Shown here in pieces: positions 12,144 through 23,288 of a stretch of 64,000 nucleotides of DNA; within the stretch, counting starts at the first letter, position 1; each line of letters begins with the position of its first letter. Source of the DNA: Congeria kusceri (lineage: Eukaryota > Mollusca > Bivalvia > Myida > Dreissenidae). Position numbers and translations under genes: made by a program. The stretch spans positions 42,350,848 to 42,414,847 of the forward strand of contig CM051038.1 in assembly GCA_027627225.1 (NCBI GenBank). The letters are read 5' to 3'. The notes below the pieces were generated by a model, which was not told the origin of the DNA, did no database searches, and saw nothing but the letters and a program-made list of their open reading frames with translations.

Positions 12144-14487
12144 AATTTTTTTTTTCTACATTAACTTGCAATCCCCATGTATTGCAGTATTCGTATAAAT
12201 AATCTAAATGTGTTTGAATTTCGTTTGGAGATTTACCAACAATAGCCATGTCATCGGCAAAGAGTAAAAGTAACAAAATTATATCATCAATTTGTAGACC
12301 TGGGTCAAGATCATTTTGCAAATACAGTTCTAAGTCCTCAACAAAGAGAGAAAACAATAGAGGAGACATTACCTCCCCTTGTCGTAGTCCTACTGCATAT
12401 ACAAAGTAATCAGAATAGGAAGAAAATGATTTTACACATGATTTTACTTTTCCGTACATATCACGCACAATTCTTAGAATCTTACCTTGAATTCCTGATT
12501 TGTACAATTTAAACCATAACCCATTTCTATATATAGAATCGAAACATTTCATCATATCAACGAAAATGACGTATAAACGCTTGTTTTTATTTGATTGATG
12601 TTGTATTAAAGACAAAAGAATGAACGCAGCATCAATAGTAGATCGCCCTTTTCGAAATCCGAACTGCGCGTCCGAAATTAGGTTATTTTCATTACAAACT
12701 TGTTCGACACGGTTATTCAATACAGTTGTAAATAGTTTAGATAGGCAGCTCACAAGCGTAATCCCCCGATAATTATTAACATCATTAACAGGACCCTTTT
12801 TGTGAATCGGAATAATTATACCTTCTGTCCATGTATCTGGAAAATATCCAGAGTTAAGAACTATGTTAAACAAGTCACATATATGCGAAGACAATATATC
12901 AACTGTTTCAATGAAGTATTCGTTTAACAAAGAATCTTTACCGCTTGATTTGTTACGCTTCAAAAATTTAATGGCTTTTACGATTTCATCAACGCTGATT
13001 GGTCTATCAAGTTCCGGGTAAACATCATTCGGCATGTTAAAATCGTTTTGCTCGTTAAAGGTTTCTGATTCCTCATTTCTGCAATTGAAAAGATTACTGC
13101 TCACATTTTCAAAATAATCGCGAAAGGCACCTAAGGAAATATCTTCAGAATGTTTATGTGATCGGGATTCAAAATGATTCCAAAAATCTTTAGGTTTAGA
13201 TTTCTTCATCTGTTCAAGCTCAAGCATTTTACCTTTATAATGTAAACGTTTCTTTTTCCTAACTATATTTTTATACCTAGCTTTACATTCACATAGATTA
13301 ATCCTGTTAGATTCCGTTCTCTGAGAATTAAATAATTTAAGAGCGTCAAAGTAACAAGAACGCGCTGTTTTACATTCATTATCAAACCATACATTTTTAA
13401 ATTGTGTACTATCGTTGAAACAAATTTCATCTTTAAAATAGCACGTTTTACAAAACAGGGGATCTGCTACGCTTCGTATTGTATTAGTAAAGTCATTTAG
13501 CATATTATTAACAGAATCTCTGTTTGAGCAATCAACGTTGTCCACAATATAATTAAACTTTGTCAAATTACCTATAATACCCGAGCGAAATTGCTCCCTA
13601 GAATGCACATTCCATTTATATTTCATTTCCGCATGACTAGTTTTATCACGTCTATTTTTATTACAACACAATGCGAAGTTGACTGGGGCGTGATCGCTCC
13701 ATTCATTAAAACTATCAATACCAAATCGTGATAGTTGTGAAAAATTACAATCGGCAGTGAGCAGATAATCAATTACAGAACAGCCGTTATGCGACAAAAA
13801 AGTATACTGATTTGAATTTCCTAGCCGGCCATTAACAATACGCAGACCGGTTGCCTTACAAAGGTCTAGCAGCTTAATACCATGATTATTGTGCTTTTCA
13901 TCTAACGAGGCCCTGCTAGGAGTACAATCTGGTCTATAATCGATATCATCGATGCAAATATTTACTCTATCATGCAAAATATAATCATTCTTTTCACCAA
14001 CACGACTGTTAAAATCACCGCATATATAAATTGCACCCTTATTATCATAATCTGAAATATCGTTTTCTAAAATTTGAAATAAGTCAACACTTAAATAGTT
14101 ATAGACTGGTGAATCCTCACCCCAAATGTAAACACCACATATAAAGATATCTTGTTCCATGTTAAAAAATACATGATCTAGTCTTAACCAAATTATGGCG
14201 TCATAATGATTTTTTATAATTTCTATACCACCCTCTAAGTAATCCCTGTAACAAAGCAATAAACCGCCACTACTTCGTTTGGCATTTCTATTTTGGAAAG
14301 TCCTGTAAAAGTTATGGGTAATGTAACAATTTAGTTTTACGTTAGAATTTGCTTTACACCACGATTCATACAAAAAACAAATGTCATATTTTGCCAATAT
14401 CTCAACAAATTCAACACTTTCCTTCTTATCTTGCGTCAGACCATTAATGTTCCACGACAGAACAGACAGTTCATCTCCTGCATACCC
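12127..14487 (-). CDS. Element B inner copy, ORF2 main part: endonuclease and reverse transcriptase
   Basis: The frame is open from just after the ORF1 TAG (14490-14488) down to the A10 run. The apurinic-type endonuclease shows LSWNINGL, CFLYESW, CGDFNSRVG and EWSDHAPVN. The reverse transcriptase shows NNYRGITLVS, DAQFGFRKGRS, FVDMMKCFDSI, GLRQGEVMSP and LLFADDMA. No in-frame ATG lies within the first endonuclease motif; the first downstream start candidates are inside the domain. The 3' end reads through GAA AAA AAA AAT into a short wrong-frame tail and stops. Confidence 0.88.
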
Positions 14488-15480
14488 CTACTGCTTTACC
14501 GGATGCCCATTAATGTACAGCGTATCATACGCCAACCAAGCACGCTTGCCCTGTCGCTTTGCCTCCTTCATTTGTGGAACGAGACGTCGCCGCTTTTCTT
14601 GCACTTCCGGAGGAAACTGTTCATACACATTATAGTTTGTGCCCTTAAGTTGTGGCCACTGACGCCTGAGTAGCTCGCGGTCCTTAAAAAATGCAAATTT
14701 CGCCACAACTGACCGTACCTTACCATGCACTGGTTGAGAAGGGGTACGGTGAACTCGCTCGAGTTGTAGCCCATCCACCGTCTCCTTGGGGATCTTAAGC
14801 TTTTCATGCAGGTGTTCCCTTAGCTTACGTTCGGTGATGGCTTGAGATTCATTACCCTGGGAGTTATCCTCTTCGATTCAAGTGAAGACCAGGTTGTTCC
14901 GCATTGATTGGGATTTTAGGTAGGCAACCTCGTCACAAAGCTGCTGCCGCTGCTTTTCGATATCCGCCACCCGCGAATCCAGCATACCAACTCCTACGTC
15001 GGCGGCTTCAACCTTATCTTCTAGGCGAGTTACCTTTTCGTCCGTGCGCTTACATCGTTCATCAAGTGCCAACCAGACCTTCTTAAGCTCACGCTCGAAG
15101 TCCGTAACCTTCCGTTCAAGGATATCAATGGTGTCTAGCCGCTTCTCTATTTTCGTTAGCCTTTCATTGAAATTGTCTGCTATACTCTTCATATAGTCCA
15201 TGAGATCCTTATGGGTTGGCTCGCTTCCGCTCTCAGCCATCTTGCTCTCACTACCACAATGACCACTAAACACGCTATAATCCACAATGTCAATACTGCT
15301 ACTATTTTCGTATAGAACCGAGTTTGCAATGCCCAAAATATCGCTAACGCTCACACCTTCATACTCCTCAGACGGGCCTCTATGTTTCGATATTTTACAC
15401 TTACTTGTATTGTCCGAAATGTCCGAACTACTTCCACTACTATTTCTGTTTTTTCGTTTATCCTTTCTCACTTTGCTCAT
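14488..15480 (-). pseudogene. Element B inner copy, ORF1 (L1-type ORF1 protein), one in-frame TGA
   Basis: ATG at 15480 opens a basic, Ser-rich N-terminus (MSKVRKDKRKNRNSSGSSSD). A long coiled coil follows (LERKVTDFERELKKVWLALD and on), then RNNLVF, the start of an RRM-like domain, and a C-terminal domain with ERVHR, VAKFAFFKDRE and NVYEQFPPEVQEKRR. This layout matches L1-type ORF1 RNA-binding proteins. A TGA at 14878-14880 interrupts the frame right after NNLVFT. The sister family has Gly at that point (NNLIFGN), so a GGA to TGA change is likely. The ORF ends at TAG (14488-14490). Confidence 0.82.
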
Positions 15481-15628
15481 CGTAAACAAGGAGAGCAATT
15501 TATAAAAATAAGCACATTATATAAATCCACCACTTTACACACACAAAAACTCCGTTTATTAGGAAAAAAACAAATATTTTCACTCTTGATTCAAAGGACA
15601 GCTTTACCGCGCTATCACGTGACATTAA

Positions 15629-17358
15629 CCTGCTAGACCTTTGTAAGGCAACCGGTTTGCGTATTGTTAATGGCCGGCTAGGAAATTCAAATCAGTATAC
15701 TTTTTTGTCGCATAACGGCTGTTCTGTAATTGATTATCTGCTCACTGCCGATTGTAATTTTTCACAACTATCACGATTTGGTATTGATAGTTTTAATGAA
15801 TGGAGCGATCACGCCCCAGTAAACTTCGCATTGTGTTGTAATAAAAATAGACGTGATAAAACTAGTCATGCGGAAATGAAATATAAATGGAATGTGCATT
15901 CTAGGGAGCAATTTCGCTCGGGTATTATAGGTAATTTGACAAAGTTTAATTATATTGTGGACAACGTTGATTGCTCAAACAGAGATTCTGTTAATAATAT
16001 GCTAAATGACTTTACTAATACAATACGAAGCGTAGCAGATCCCCTGTTTTGTAAAACGTGCTATTTTAAAGATGAAATTTGTTTCAATGATAGTACACAA
16101 TTTAAAAATGTATGGTTTGATAATGAATGTAAAACAGCGCGTTCTTGTTATTTTGACGCTCTTAAATTATTTAATTCTCAGAGAACGGAATCTAACAGGA
16201 TTAATCTATGTGAATGTAAAGCTAGGTATAAAAATATAGTTAGGAAAAAGAAACGTTTACATTATAAAGGTAAAATGCTTGAGCTTGAACAGATGAAGAA
16301 ATCTAAACCTAAAGATTTTTGGAATCATTTTAAATCCCGATCACGTAAACATTCTGAAGATATTTCCTTAGGTGCCTTTCGCGATTATTTTGAAAATGTG
16401 AGCAGTAATCTTTTCAATTGCAGAAATGAGGAATCAGAAACCTTTAACGAGCAAAACGATTTTAACATGCCGAATGATGTTTACCCGGAACTTGATAGAC
16501 CAATCAGCGTTGATGAAATCGTAAAAGCCATTAAATTTTTGAAGCGTAACAAATCAAGCGGTAAAGATTCTTTGTTAAACGAATACTTCATTGAAACAGT
16601 TGATATATTGTCTTCGCATATATGTGACTTGTTTAACACAGTTCTTAACTCTGGATATTTTCCAGATACATGGACAGAAGGTATAATTATTCCGATTCAC
16701 AAAAAGGGTCCTGTTAATGATGTTAATAATTATCGGGGGATTACGCTTGTGAGCTGCCTATCTAAACTATTTACAACTGTATTGAATAACCGTGTCGAAC
16801 AAGTTTGTAATGAAAATAACCTAATTTCGGACGCGCAGTTCGGATTTCGAAAAGGGCGATCTACTATTGATGCTGCGTTCATTCTTTTGTCTTTAATACA
16901 ACATCAATCAAATAAAAACAAGCGTTTATACGTCATTTTCGTTGATATGATGAAATGTTTCGATTCTATATATAGAAATGGGTTATGGTTTAAATTGTAC
17001 AAATCAGGAATTCAAGGTAAGATTCTAAGAATTGTGCGTGATATGTACGGAAAAGTAAAATCATGTGTAAAATCATTTTCTTCCTATTCTGATTACTTTG
17101 TATATGCAGTAGGACTACGACAAGGGGAGGTAATGTCTCCTCTATTGTTTTCTCTCTTTGTTGAGGACTTAGAACTGTATTTGCAAAATGATCTTGACCA
17201 AGGTCTACAAATTGATGATATAATTTTGTTACTTTTACTCTTTGCCGATGACATGGCCTTTGTTGGTAAATCTCCAAACGAAATTCAAACACATTTAGAT
17301 TATTTATACGAATACTGCAATACATGGGGATTGCAAGTTAATGTAGAAAAAAAAAATT
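15629..17358 (+). pseudogene. Element B outer copy, 3' part: rest of endonuclease and reverse transcriptase
   Basis: The frame resumes with LLDLCKATGLRIVNGRLGN, the codons that directly follow HNNHGIK in an uninterrupted copy. It carries the same motifs as the inner copy (EWSDHAPVN, NNYRGITL, FVDMMKCFDSI, LLFADDMA). About nine base changes that alter residues were noticed against the inner copy over roughly 1,150 codons, so the copies are about 99 percent identical. The same A10 run and frame break lies at 17347-17356. Confidence 0.87.
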
Positions 17359-18447
17359 ATGGTTTTCCGAAAGCGAAGTGGGCTATTGCCCACCGAAAGT
17401 TGGTCTTACAATAGCCAACCAATAGAAGTAGTAGATAATTTTAATTACCTTGGACTGGTGTTTAAATATACCGGTAGTTTTAACCTAAATGAAGAGCATC
17501 TGGTTGGAAAGGCTCTTAAGGCAATGAATATTTTGCTTGCTAAATGTAAAATGTATGACTTAAAACCAAAATTATTATGTCAATTGTTTGATTCGTTTGT
17601 AGGCTCAATTTTAAGCTATGGGTCTGAACTTTGGGGTCACACCAGAAGTAAAGAAATTGAAAGAATTCATTTGAAATTTTGCAAACGATTGTTAAATGTC
17701 CCTTCTAACACCTGCACCGCCGTTGTCTACGGTGAACTGGGCAGATACCCCCTGTATATAAGCAGATATGTTCGCATGGTCAAGTATTGGCTTAAAATTG
17801 TATCCACGGATAACATTATTTTAAAACGTATATATACTCAAGCTGTAGCTGATTGTGACTATGGTAATCGTAATTGGGTATTTGAGTTGAGAAAATTGTT
17901 AAACGATTACGGATTATCTTTTGTATTTGATAATGTACAATCCATAGATGTTAAAACATGTGTAAGTACCTTTAAAAATAGAGTAATTGATGCATTTAAA
18001 CAGGAATGGTTTAGTTCACTTGAGAATAGTTCTATGCTTGATGTTTATAGACAATTCAAAACTTCTCTAGAATATGAAATATATTTAAATGTTGTTCCGA
18101 GAAGCCTACGGTTTTATCTGTGTAGATTGAGAATGTCTGCTCATCCTTTACGGATTCAGACTGGTAGATATAATAGAAATAATACACCTAGAAATGAAAG
18201 ATATTGTTTATATTGTTTACTAAACAACAAGTTTGACATCGAAGACGAATATCATTTTATTTGTATTTGTCCCGGCTTTTCTTATCTAAGAAATAAATAT
18301 GTTAAATTAAAGTACCGTACACGCCCTTCGGTTTTTAAATATGTCGAGTTGTTGAAAAGTAACAATAGAACAGAACTTATCAATCTTTGTATATTTATAA
18401 AAGAAGCTTTGAGTGTACGTACTGTATTCCATAACACTTTTGCCTAA
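17359..18447 (+). pseudogene. Element B outer copy, ORF2 C-terminal part after the A10 frameshift
   Basis: This is the counterpart of 11055-12143: it starts at MVFRKRSGLL, carries the CCHC-type finger and ends at TVFHNTFA-stop. It has the same A10-run break as the inner copy, so the break predates the separation of the two copies. Confidence 0.85.
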
Positions 18448-18702
18448 ATGCTCATCTCCATTGCAAACATGTTTATTATCTTATATTTCAGATAGCAAAT
18501 AAAATAAGCATATACAATTATATACAAATATGTTAGGTTAATATGTTATATATTGAATAACTAATCATAAATATGTGTATTATTTAATATCCAAAACATT
18601 GTTAACTCATGCATTTCACGTTGACATTGTAATTATATTATTTAATGTGTTGTAGACGATGTACAATGTACAAGTCTGAAATAAATATCCTATCCTATCC
18701 TT
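18448..18702 (+). mobile_element. Element B outer copy, 3' UTR and (TATCC)3 tail
   Basis: AT-rich 3' UTR ending GTCTGAAATAAATATCC followed by two more TATCC units, then TTAA of the host element A. The inner copy has the same end as its reverse complement at 10802-11054. Confidence 0.9.
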
Positions 18703-18955
18703 AAAAATAGGTACAACTAGTCCGTTCATCCACGATTCTGGGTAGATACCAGAGTTAAGGATACCATTAAAAATATCAACTAAGTGTGAAGCTAAAATAT
18801 CACATGATTCAATAAAGTATTCATTAAGAAGTTGATCCGCAGCAAAAGATTTGTTGCTCTTCAGGTTATATATAACGGATTCCACTTCTTGTATTGTAAC
18901 TGGTACATCTAGTTCATCAAAGATACAATCAACATCAACATTATCATGATTATTA

Positions 18956-19013
<58 letters not shown>

Positions 19014-20484
19014 CATTATTATTGCTACAAAAATGCTCAGCTTCTTCATTATGGACATTTGGAAAGTTGATGCTTAAATTAGAGAAATGTTTAAAAAAAT
19101 CTTCATTGCTGATTTTATTATTATTACAACCATTAGTTTTATTATTTCGAAAATGTTTCCAAAAATCTTTAGGTTTAGAATGTCGTAAGCTTTCAATTTT
19201 TTTCATCTTCTTCTTATCGCAGAGGCGCTTTTTGCGCTTAACTAATTTTTTATAATCTCCCTTAGATTTTATCATGTCCTGTCTATTAATATCACTTTTA
19301 TGGCAGTTATAATTATTCAAGGCTCTAATATAAGTTTGCTTTGCTTCAATGCATTCTGCGTCGAACCAATCAGATTTGTTGGAAACACTTTTACAATTAT
19401 AAGCACTATTATGATCAGTCTTGATTTTACAAAAAAGTGGGTCAGCAACATCTCGTTTTTCTTTGGTAAAATTACTTATACAATTGTTAACCGATTCCCT
19501 ATCACCAAAATTGGTATTCAGTGTTAAGCAATTAAGTGTAGGCAATTTTGATATAATGCCACGTCTAAATTCATTCCTCAGACTTTCATCCCATTTAATA
19601 CTAATTCGTGTGTAATTGTCGTCATTACTATATGACACAGTGTCACAGTTAATGAGAATCGAGATTGATGCATGATCCGACCATTCGTTAAACGGGTTCA
19701 CACAGAAATTGTTCAATTTACCAAAGTAACATTCACTCAACACTAGGTAATCAATAATACTCGATCCTGATGAGCAAGCATAAGTAAAATTTCCAATATT
19801 ATAATCGTTTCCAAGCCTTCCATTAGCAATTCTCATGCAGTTCGACTTACATAAATCAAGCAATTTAATACCAAAATTATTATGGATTTTGTCCATTGAA
19901 ACTCGTTTGATTGGTCTATCCGGTTCATATTCATCGTTATCGTAATCTATAATTGGTTTGTCACAGGTAATATAATCTGTTTTATCCCCGTTTCCGACCC
20001 TGGCGTTAAAATCTCCCGTTAAAAATACATTTCCACGAGTTTCAAATGCACAAATATCGCTTTGCAATAAGTCAAATAAATCAACGTTTATAAAATTATA
20101 CATAGTTGACGCTTCAGGCCAAATATAAATTCCTGCTACGTAAATATCATCAGACAGATTAAAAAAGTGTTTATCTATTTTCAACCAGATAATTGTATCA
20201 AAGTGATTTTTAACAATTGTAATACCTTTGCAAAATTCGTTTCTTATATACAAAACTACACCCCCACTACATCGTGTAGCTTTTTTATTTTGAGTTTTCC
20301 TATAAAAATTGTAACATTTATATTGATTCAAATCAAATTTAGATTTTTTATTGCCCCATGATTCAAATAAAAAAATGATATCATATTTACAAATAAGGTC
20401 AGTAAAAGCACTATCCTCTAGTTTCGTTCTACTAAGACCATGAATGTTCCATGCCAGTACAGATAGTCCGCCCTCGTCGCGCCT
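18703..20484 (-). CDS. Element A ORF2, 5' half: endonuclease and start of reverse transcriptase
   Basis: The minus-strand frame is open from just after the ORF1 stop codon. Motifs in order: LSVLAWNIHG, FLFESW, TGDFNARVG, EWSDHASIS (endonuclease), then DWFDAECIEAK, KPKDFWKHF, and the start of the reverse transcriptase to GLVVPIFK at 18703. An in-frame AAT microsatellite encodes about 25 consecutive Asn residues in the linker between the domains. No ATG is found between the ORF1 stop and the first endonuclease motif. The frame is cut by element B at 18702/18703. Confidence 0.87.
18948..19018 (-). repeat. (ATT)n microsatellite inside element A ORF2, encoding poly-Asn
   Basis: About 22 ATT units on the plus strand. 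Read on the minus strand they give AAT codons in the frame of ORF2, flanked by Asn/Asp-rich residues (CSNNNDNN before, HDNVDVD after). The frame is kept on both sides. Confidence 0.9.
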
Positions 20485-21567
20485 CTAGACTCTACCTGTA
20501 ACTTCCGGAACCCTGACGCTCTGTTTCCGAACACCGTCTACCATCAGGGAGTCGTAGGCTAACCATGCATTATGTCCCTTTTTCTTGGCCTCTTTTAGTT
20601 CCGGGATGAGGGCTCGACGCCGGGCAGCAATTTCCGGCGGAAACTGCTCGTGCATGTAGAACCCAGTTTTATCGAGCTCCTTGCGGCGGCTGCGGACCAT
20701 CTCTCTGTCTTTGAACAGGGTGAATTTGGCGACTATCTTCCTCAGCTGGCCGCCTTTATGGCCGTAAGTTGCGTTACCCATTCTATGCACACGCTCGAAC
20801 TTAATGTCGTTTACAATGTCCTGTGCAATTTTCAACTTCTGAACCAAAAATGACCTTATTTCGGCTTCTGTATGCTCATGCCTTTCGTTTGGTACTTCCG
20901 GTATGTTACCAAATATCAGATTGTTCCGCATACTTTGCGATTGCACATATAATAGTTCATCTTTCACTTTTGAATCTTGCTTCCTCATATTGTCAATATC
21001 ACTGTTCGCAGTTGCTAACGAAAATTCAAGATTTTCCACTTGAATGTCCATTCTCGAAATTTTTTCATCAAATCTTAGGTTAGAATCATGTACAAACGCC
21101 CATAATTTTTTAAGGTCCAGCTCAAATTTACTAACCTTTTGCTCAAGACTGTCCAATGTGTTTAGACGAGTGTCAACGTGGTTCAGTTTTGATTCTATTC
21201 GTTTTAGGAAGGAAATGATTGCATCTGTAGGATTTTCATCGCCGGTCAGCTCGTTTGCAGTTCTTAAGGGCGCCGCCGCCTGAGGGGCTGGAGTGCTGGC
21301 TATCGGCGGTGAATCGGATGACATATTGATTATATCCAGATACAACGATTGCTAAAAAAACACTGAGTCATTATATAACACTGAATTCGCTTGGTGTAAA
21401 GATTCACTAACCGTAAATAAATCCAGGTTCAGTTCTACACTGTCTGCACTGTCAAACAAAGGCGATTCACCGATGCGCGCGTTTTTTAAAATACCACTGT
21501 TTTTGTTATCACTGCTACACTTTCTTTTCTTGTTCAAATCACACAAAGATGGGACGCACTCATCCAT
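20485..21567 (-). pseudogene. Element A ORF1 (L1-type ORF1 protein), in-frame TAG near the N-terminus
   Basis: Minus strand. The uninterrupted part starts at ATG 21324 (MSSDSPPIAS), or upstream in the same frame, and ends in TAG at 20485-20487. It shows a Pro/Ala-rich N-terminus, a coiled coil (IESKLNHVDTRLNTLDSLEQ), RNNLIFGNIPEV, then FERVHRMG, IVAKFTLFKDREMV, HEQFPPEIAARRR and NAWLAYDSLM, the L1-type ORF1 RNA-binding and C-terminal domains. The same frame extends upstream to MDECVPSLC at 21567, matching the layout of element B ORF1 (both have ANSVLY), but a TAG at 21352-21354 after a T7 run interrupts it. ORF1 and ORF2 lie in the same frame. Confidence 0.8.
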
Positions 21568-21610
21568 CAGAACAGTATATTGAGTTTTGTAACATACCCG
21601 CTAGTAGAAA

Positions 21611-22569
21611 TGACCTACGTTTGTTAATTAGTTAATTTATTTATTAGTTTTACTTTTCTTCGTAAGAAAAGCGTCCATCTTTAATCCGCGTCACGTATTG
21701 AACCCAAAGAAATTATATCGGAAAGGAAATAGGTGTAAATTCAACGCGAAACTAAACGTCACCTGTAAAAACGACGATTAGTCATCGTATAACCAATATT
21801 TATTTCGTATTTATTTTATAAGAAAAGTTGTTGAAAAACAAAGTCACTATAATACATAAGTATTTATTTCAATTTGGTTTTAACTTGGTAACTTTATGGT
21901 AAGTAGATCTATTTGTAAAATGTTGGTAAATTGTACTAATGTAGTTCCCAAAATATAACAATTAACCTTGACGAAATTGGCGAAACAGTTATGTCCTCAT
22001 CTGTTTTTAAGAGTAAACAATAACTGACAGATAATTGACATACTATTATATTATATTTATTTAGCAACATGGAAATGAAACCGAAAATTCAATTCAGCGA
22101 AATGTAAGATCTATGTTTAAACCCTAACCCTCAATAGAGCTTATTGCTTTTATAGTACATTATAGTGACATGATAGAAACATTTATTATACTTTTAATAC
22201 TTTTAATATCGGAAATTTATTATTTTCTGAAGATATCCTACCCGGACATCCAATGTGACTGTTTAAACATTATAACCACTTGTTTAAATTCTTAGAATAT
22301 GTGTTCATAATTAGACAGCGCAGACACAGTGACTTCGATCCATTTATATTTCATGCTGAATGCACCCAATATAACATGGAAAACCGTTTTAATTGTGTTA
22401 CTTTCAAAATACACAATTGTGTTTATTCTTTGCATTCAAATAAGGTAAAAATAGAAAGCCTCAGGGCCCTGTGCATAAAATATATTTACATACCCAGGTT
22501 TGTTTCCCAGACGGTGATTTGCTAAGTTCTAGGTTTAATTTGTGGAAATGTGGTACAAAATAAAGTGAC
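21611..22569. other. No gene seen
   Basis: AT-rich sequence between element A and the large microsatellite block. Short frames such as 22280-22525 show no recognisable domain. Confidence 0.4.
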
Positions 22570-22571
<2 letters not shown>

Positions 22572-22636
<65 letters not shown>

Positions 22637-22870
22637 GCAATACTACTACTTCTACTACTACTAATAATAATGATAAACATGTTACAACAACAACAACAAC
22701 TACTTATACTACTACTATTACTACTACTACTACTAAATACTACTACTGCTTCAATAATCACCACCATAATCATCATCATCATCATCGTCATCATCATCGT
22801 CATAATAATAACAATAATAATAATAATAATGATAATAATAAGTATTATATTATTATTATTATTATTATTT
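22572..22870. repeat. Compound trinucleotide microsatellite (AAT, ACT, CAT)
   Basis: Pure AAT at 22575-22637 is followed by mixed ACT, ACA, CAT and AAT units to about 22870. The apparent poly-Ile and poly-Met/Thr frames are artefacts of the repeat. Confidence 0.95.
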
Positions 22871-22879
22871 TTATTATCA

Positions 22880-22884
22880 TAAGC

Positions 22885-22936
<52 letters not shown>

Positions 22937-23090
22937 ATTGTAGAAGTAGTAGTTGTTGTTGTAGTAGTAATGTTAGTAGTAGCAGTAGTTCTTGTAGTAG
23001 TAGTAGTAGTAGTAGTAGTAGAAGTAGTAGTAGTAGTAGTAGTAGTAATAGTTATGATAGTAGTAGTAGTAGTAGTAGTAATAGTTATGA

Positions 23091-23158
<68 letters not shown>

Positions 23159-23243
23159 ATAGTAGTAGTAGTAGTAATAGTTATAGTAGTAATAGTAGTA
23201 GTAGTAGTACTAGTAGTAGTAGTAGTAGTAGAAGTAGTAGTAA

Positions 23244-23288
<45 letters not shown>

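Larger units (their letters stand above)
10802..15628 (-). mobile_element. Element B inner copy: full-length non-LTR retrotransposon, minus strand
   Basis: About 4.83 kb, running on the minus strand from about 15628 (5') to 10802 (3'). The order is 5' UTR, ORF1 (15480-14488), in-frame TAG, ORF2 (to 11055), 3' UTR, then a tail of three TATCC units. It sits inside the plus-strand copy of the same element between the codons for HNNHGIK and LLDLCK. Both junctions contain ATTAA, a candidate target-site duplication. The right junction has one base change (CCTGCTAG against GCTGCTAG in the uninterrupted sequence). Confidence 0.88.
8112..21610 (-). mobile_element. Non-LTR retrotransposon A (minus strand), interrupted by nested element B copies
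   Basis: Two minus-strand segments, 8112-10197 and 18703 to about 21610, belong to one element. The right part carries ORF1, the endonuclease and the start of the reverse transcriptase, ending in VVPIF-K. The left part resumes at KKGDPNDANNYRG and continues through the reverse transcriptase to a C-terminal zinc finger. The 3' end, read on the minus strand, is AATAAAATATTCTGTTCTG followed by TTAA and A-rich sequence. The tail is therefore a TTCTG repeat rather than pure poly(A). Apart from the insertion, ORF2 is open throughout, which suggests the element was young when it was hit. The 5' boundary is not sharply visible. The clade is not settled by eye; the pattern resembles CR1/L2/Jockey-like elements with an L1-type ORF1. 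Confidence 0.85.

Noticed and set aside
14381..15636. Plus-strand frames opposite element B ORF1
   Set aside because: Antisense shadows of the ORF1 and endonuclease frames.
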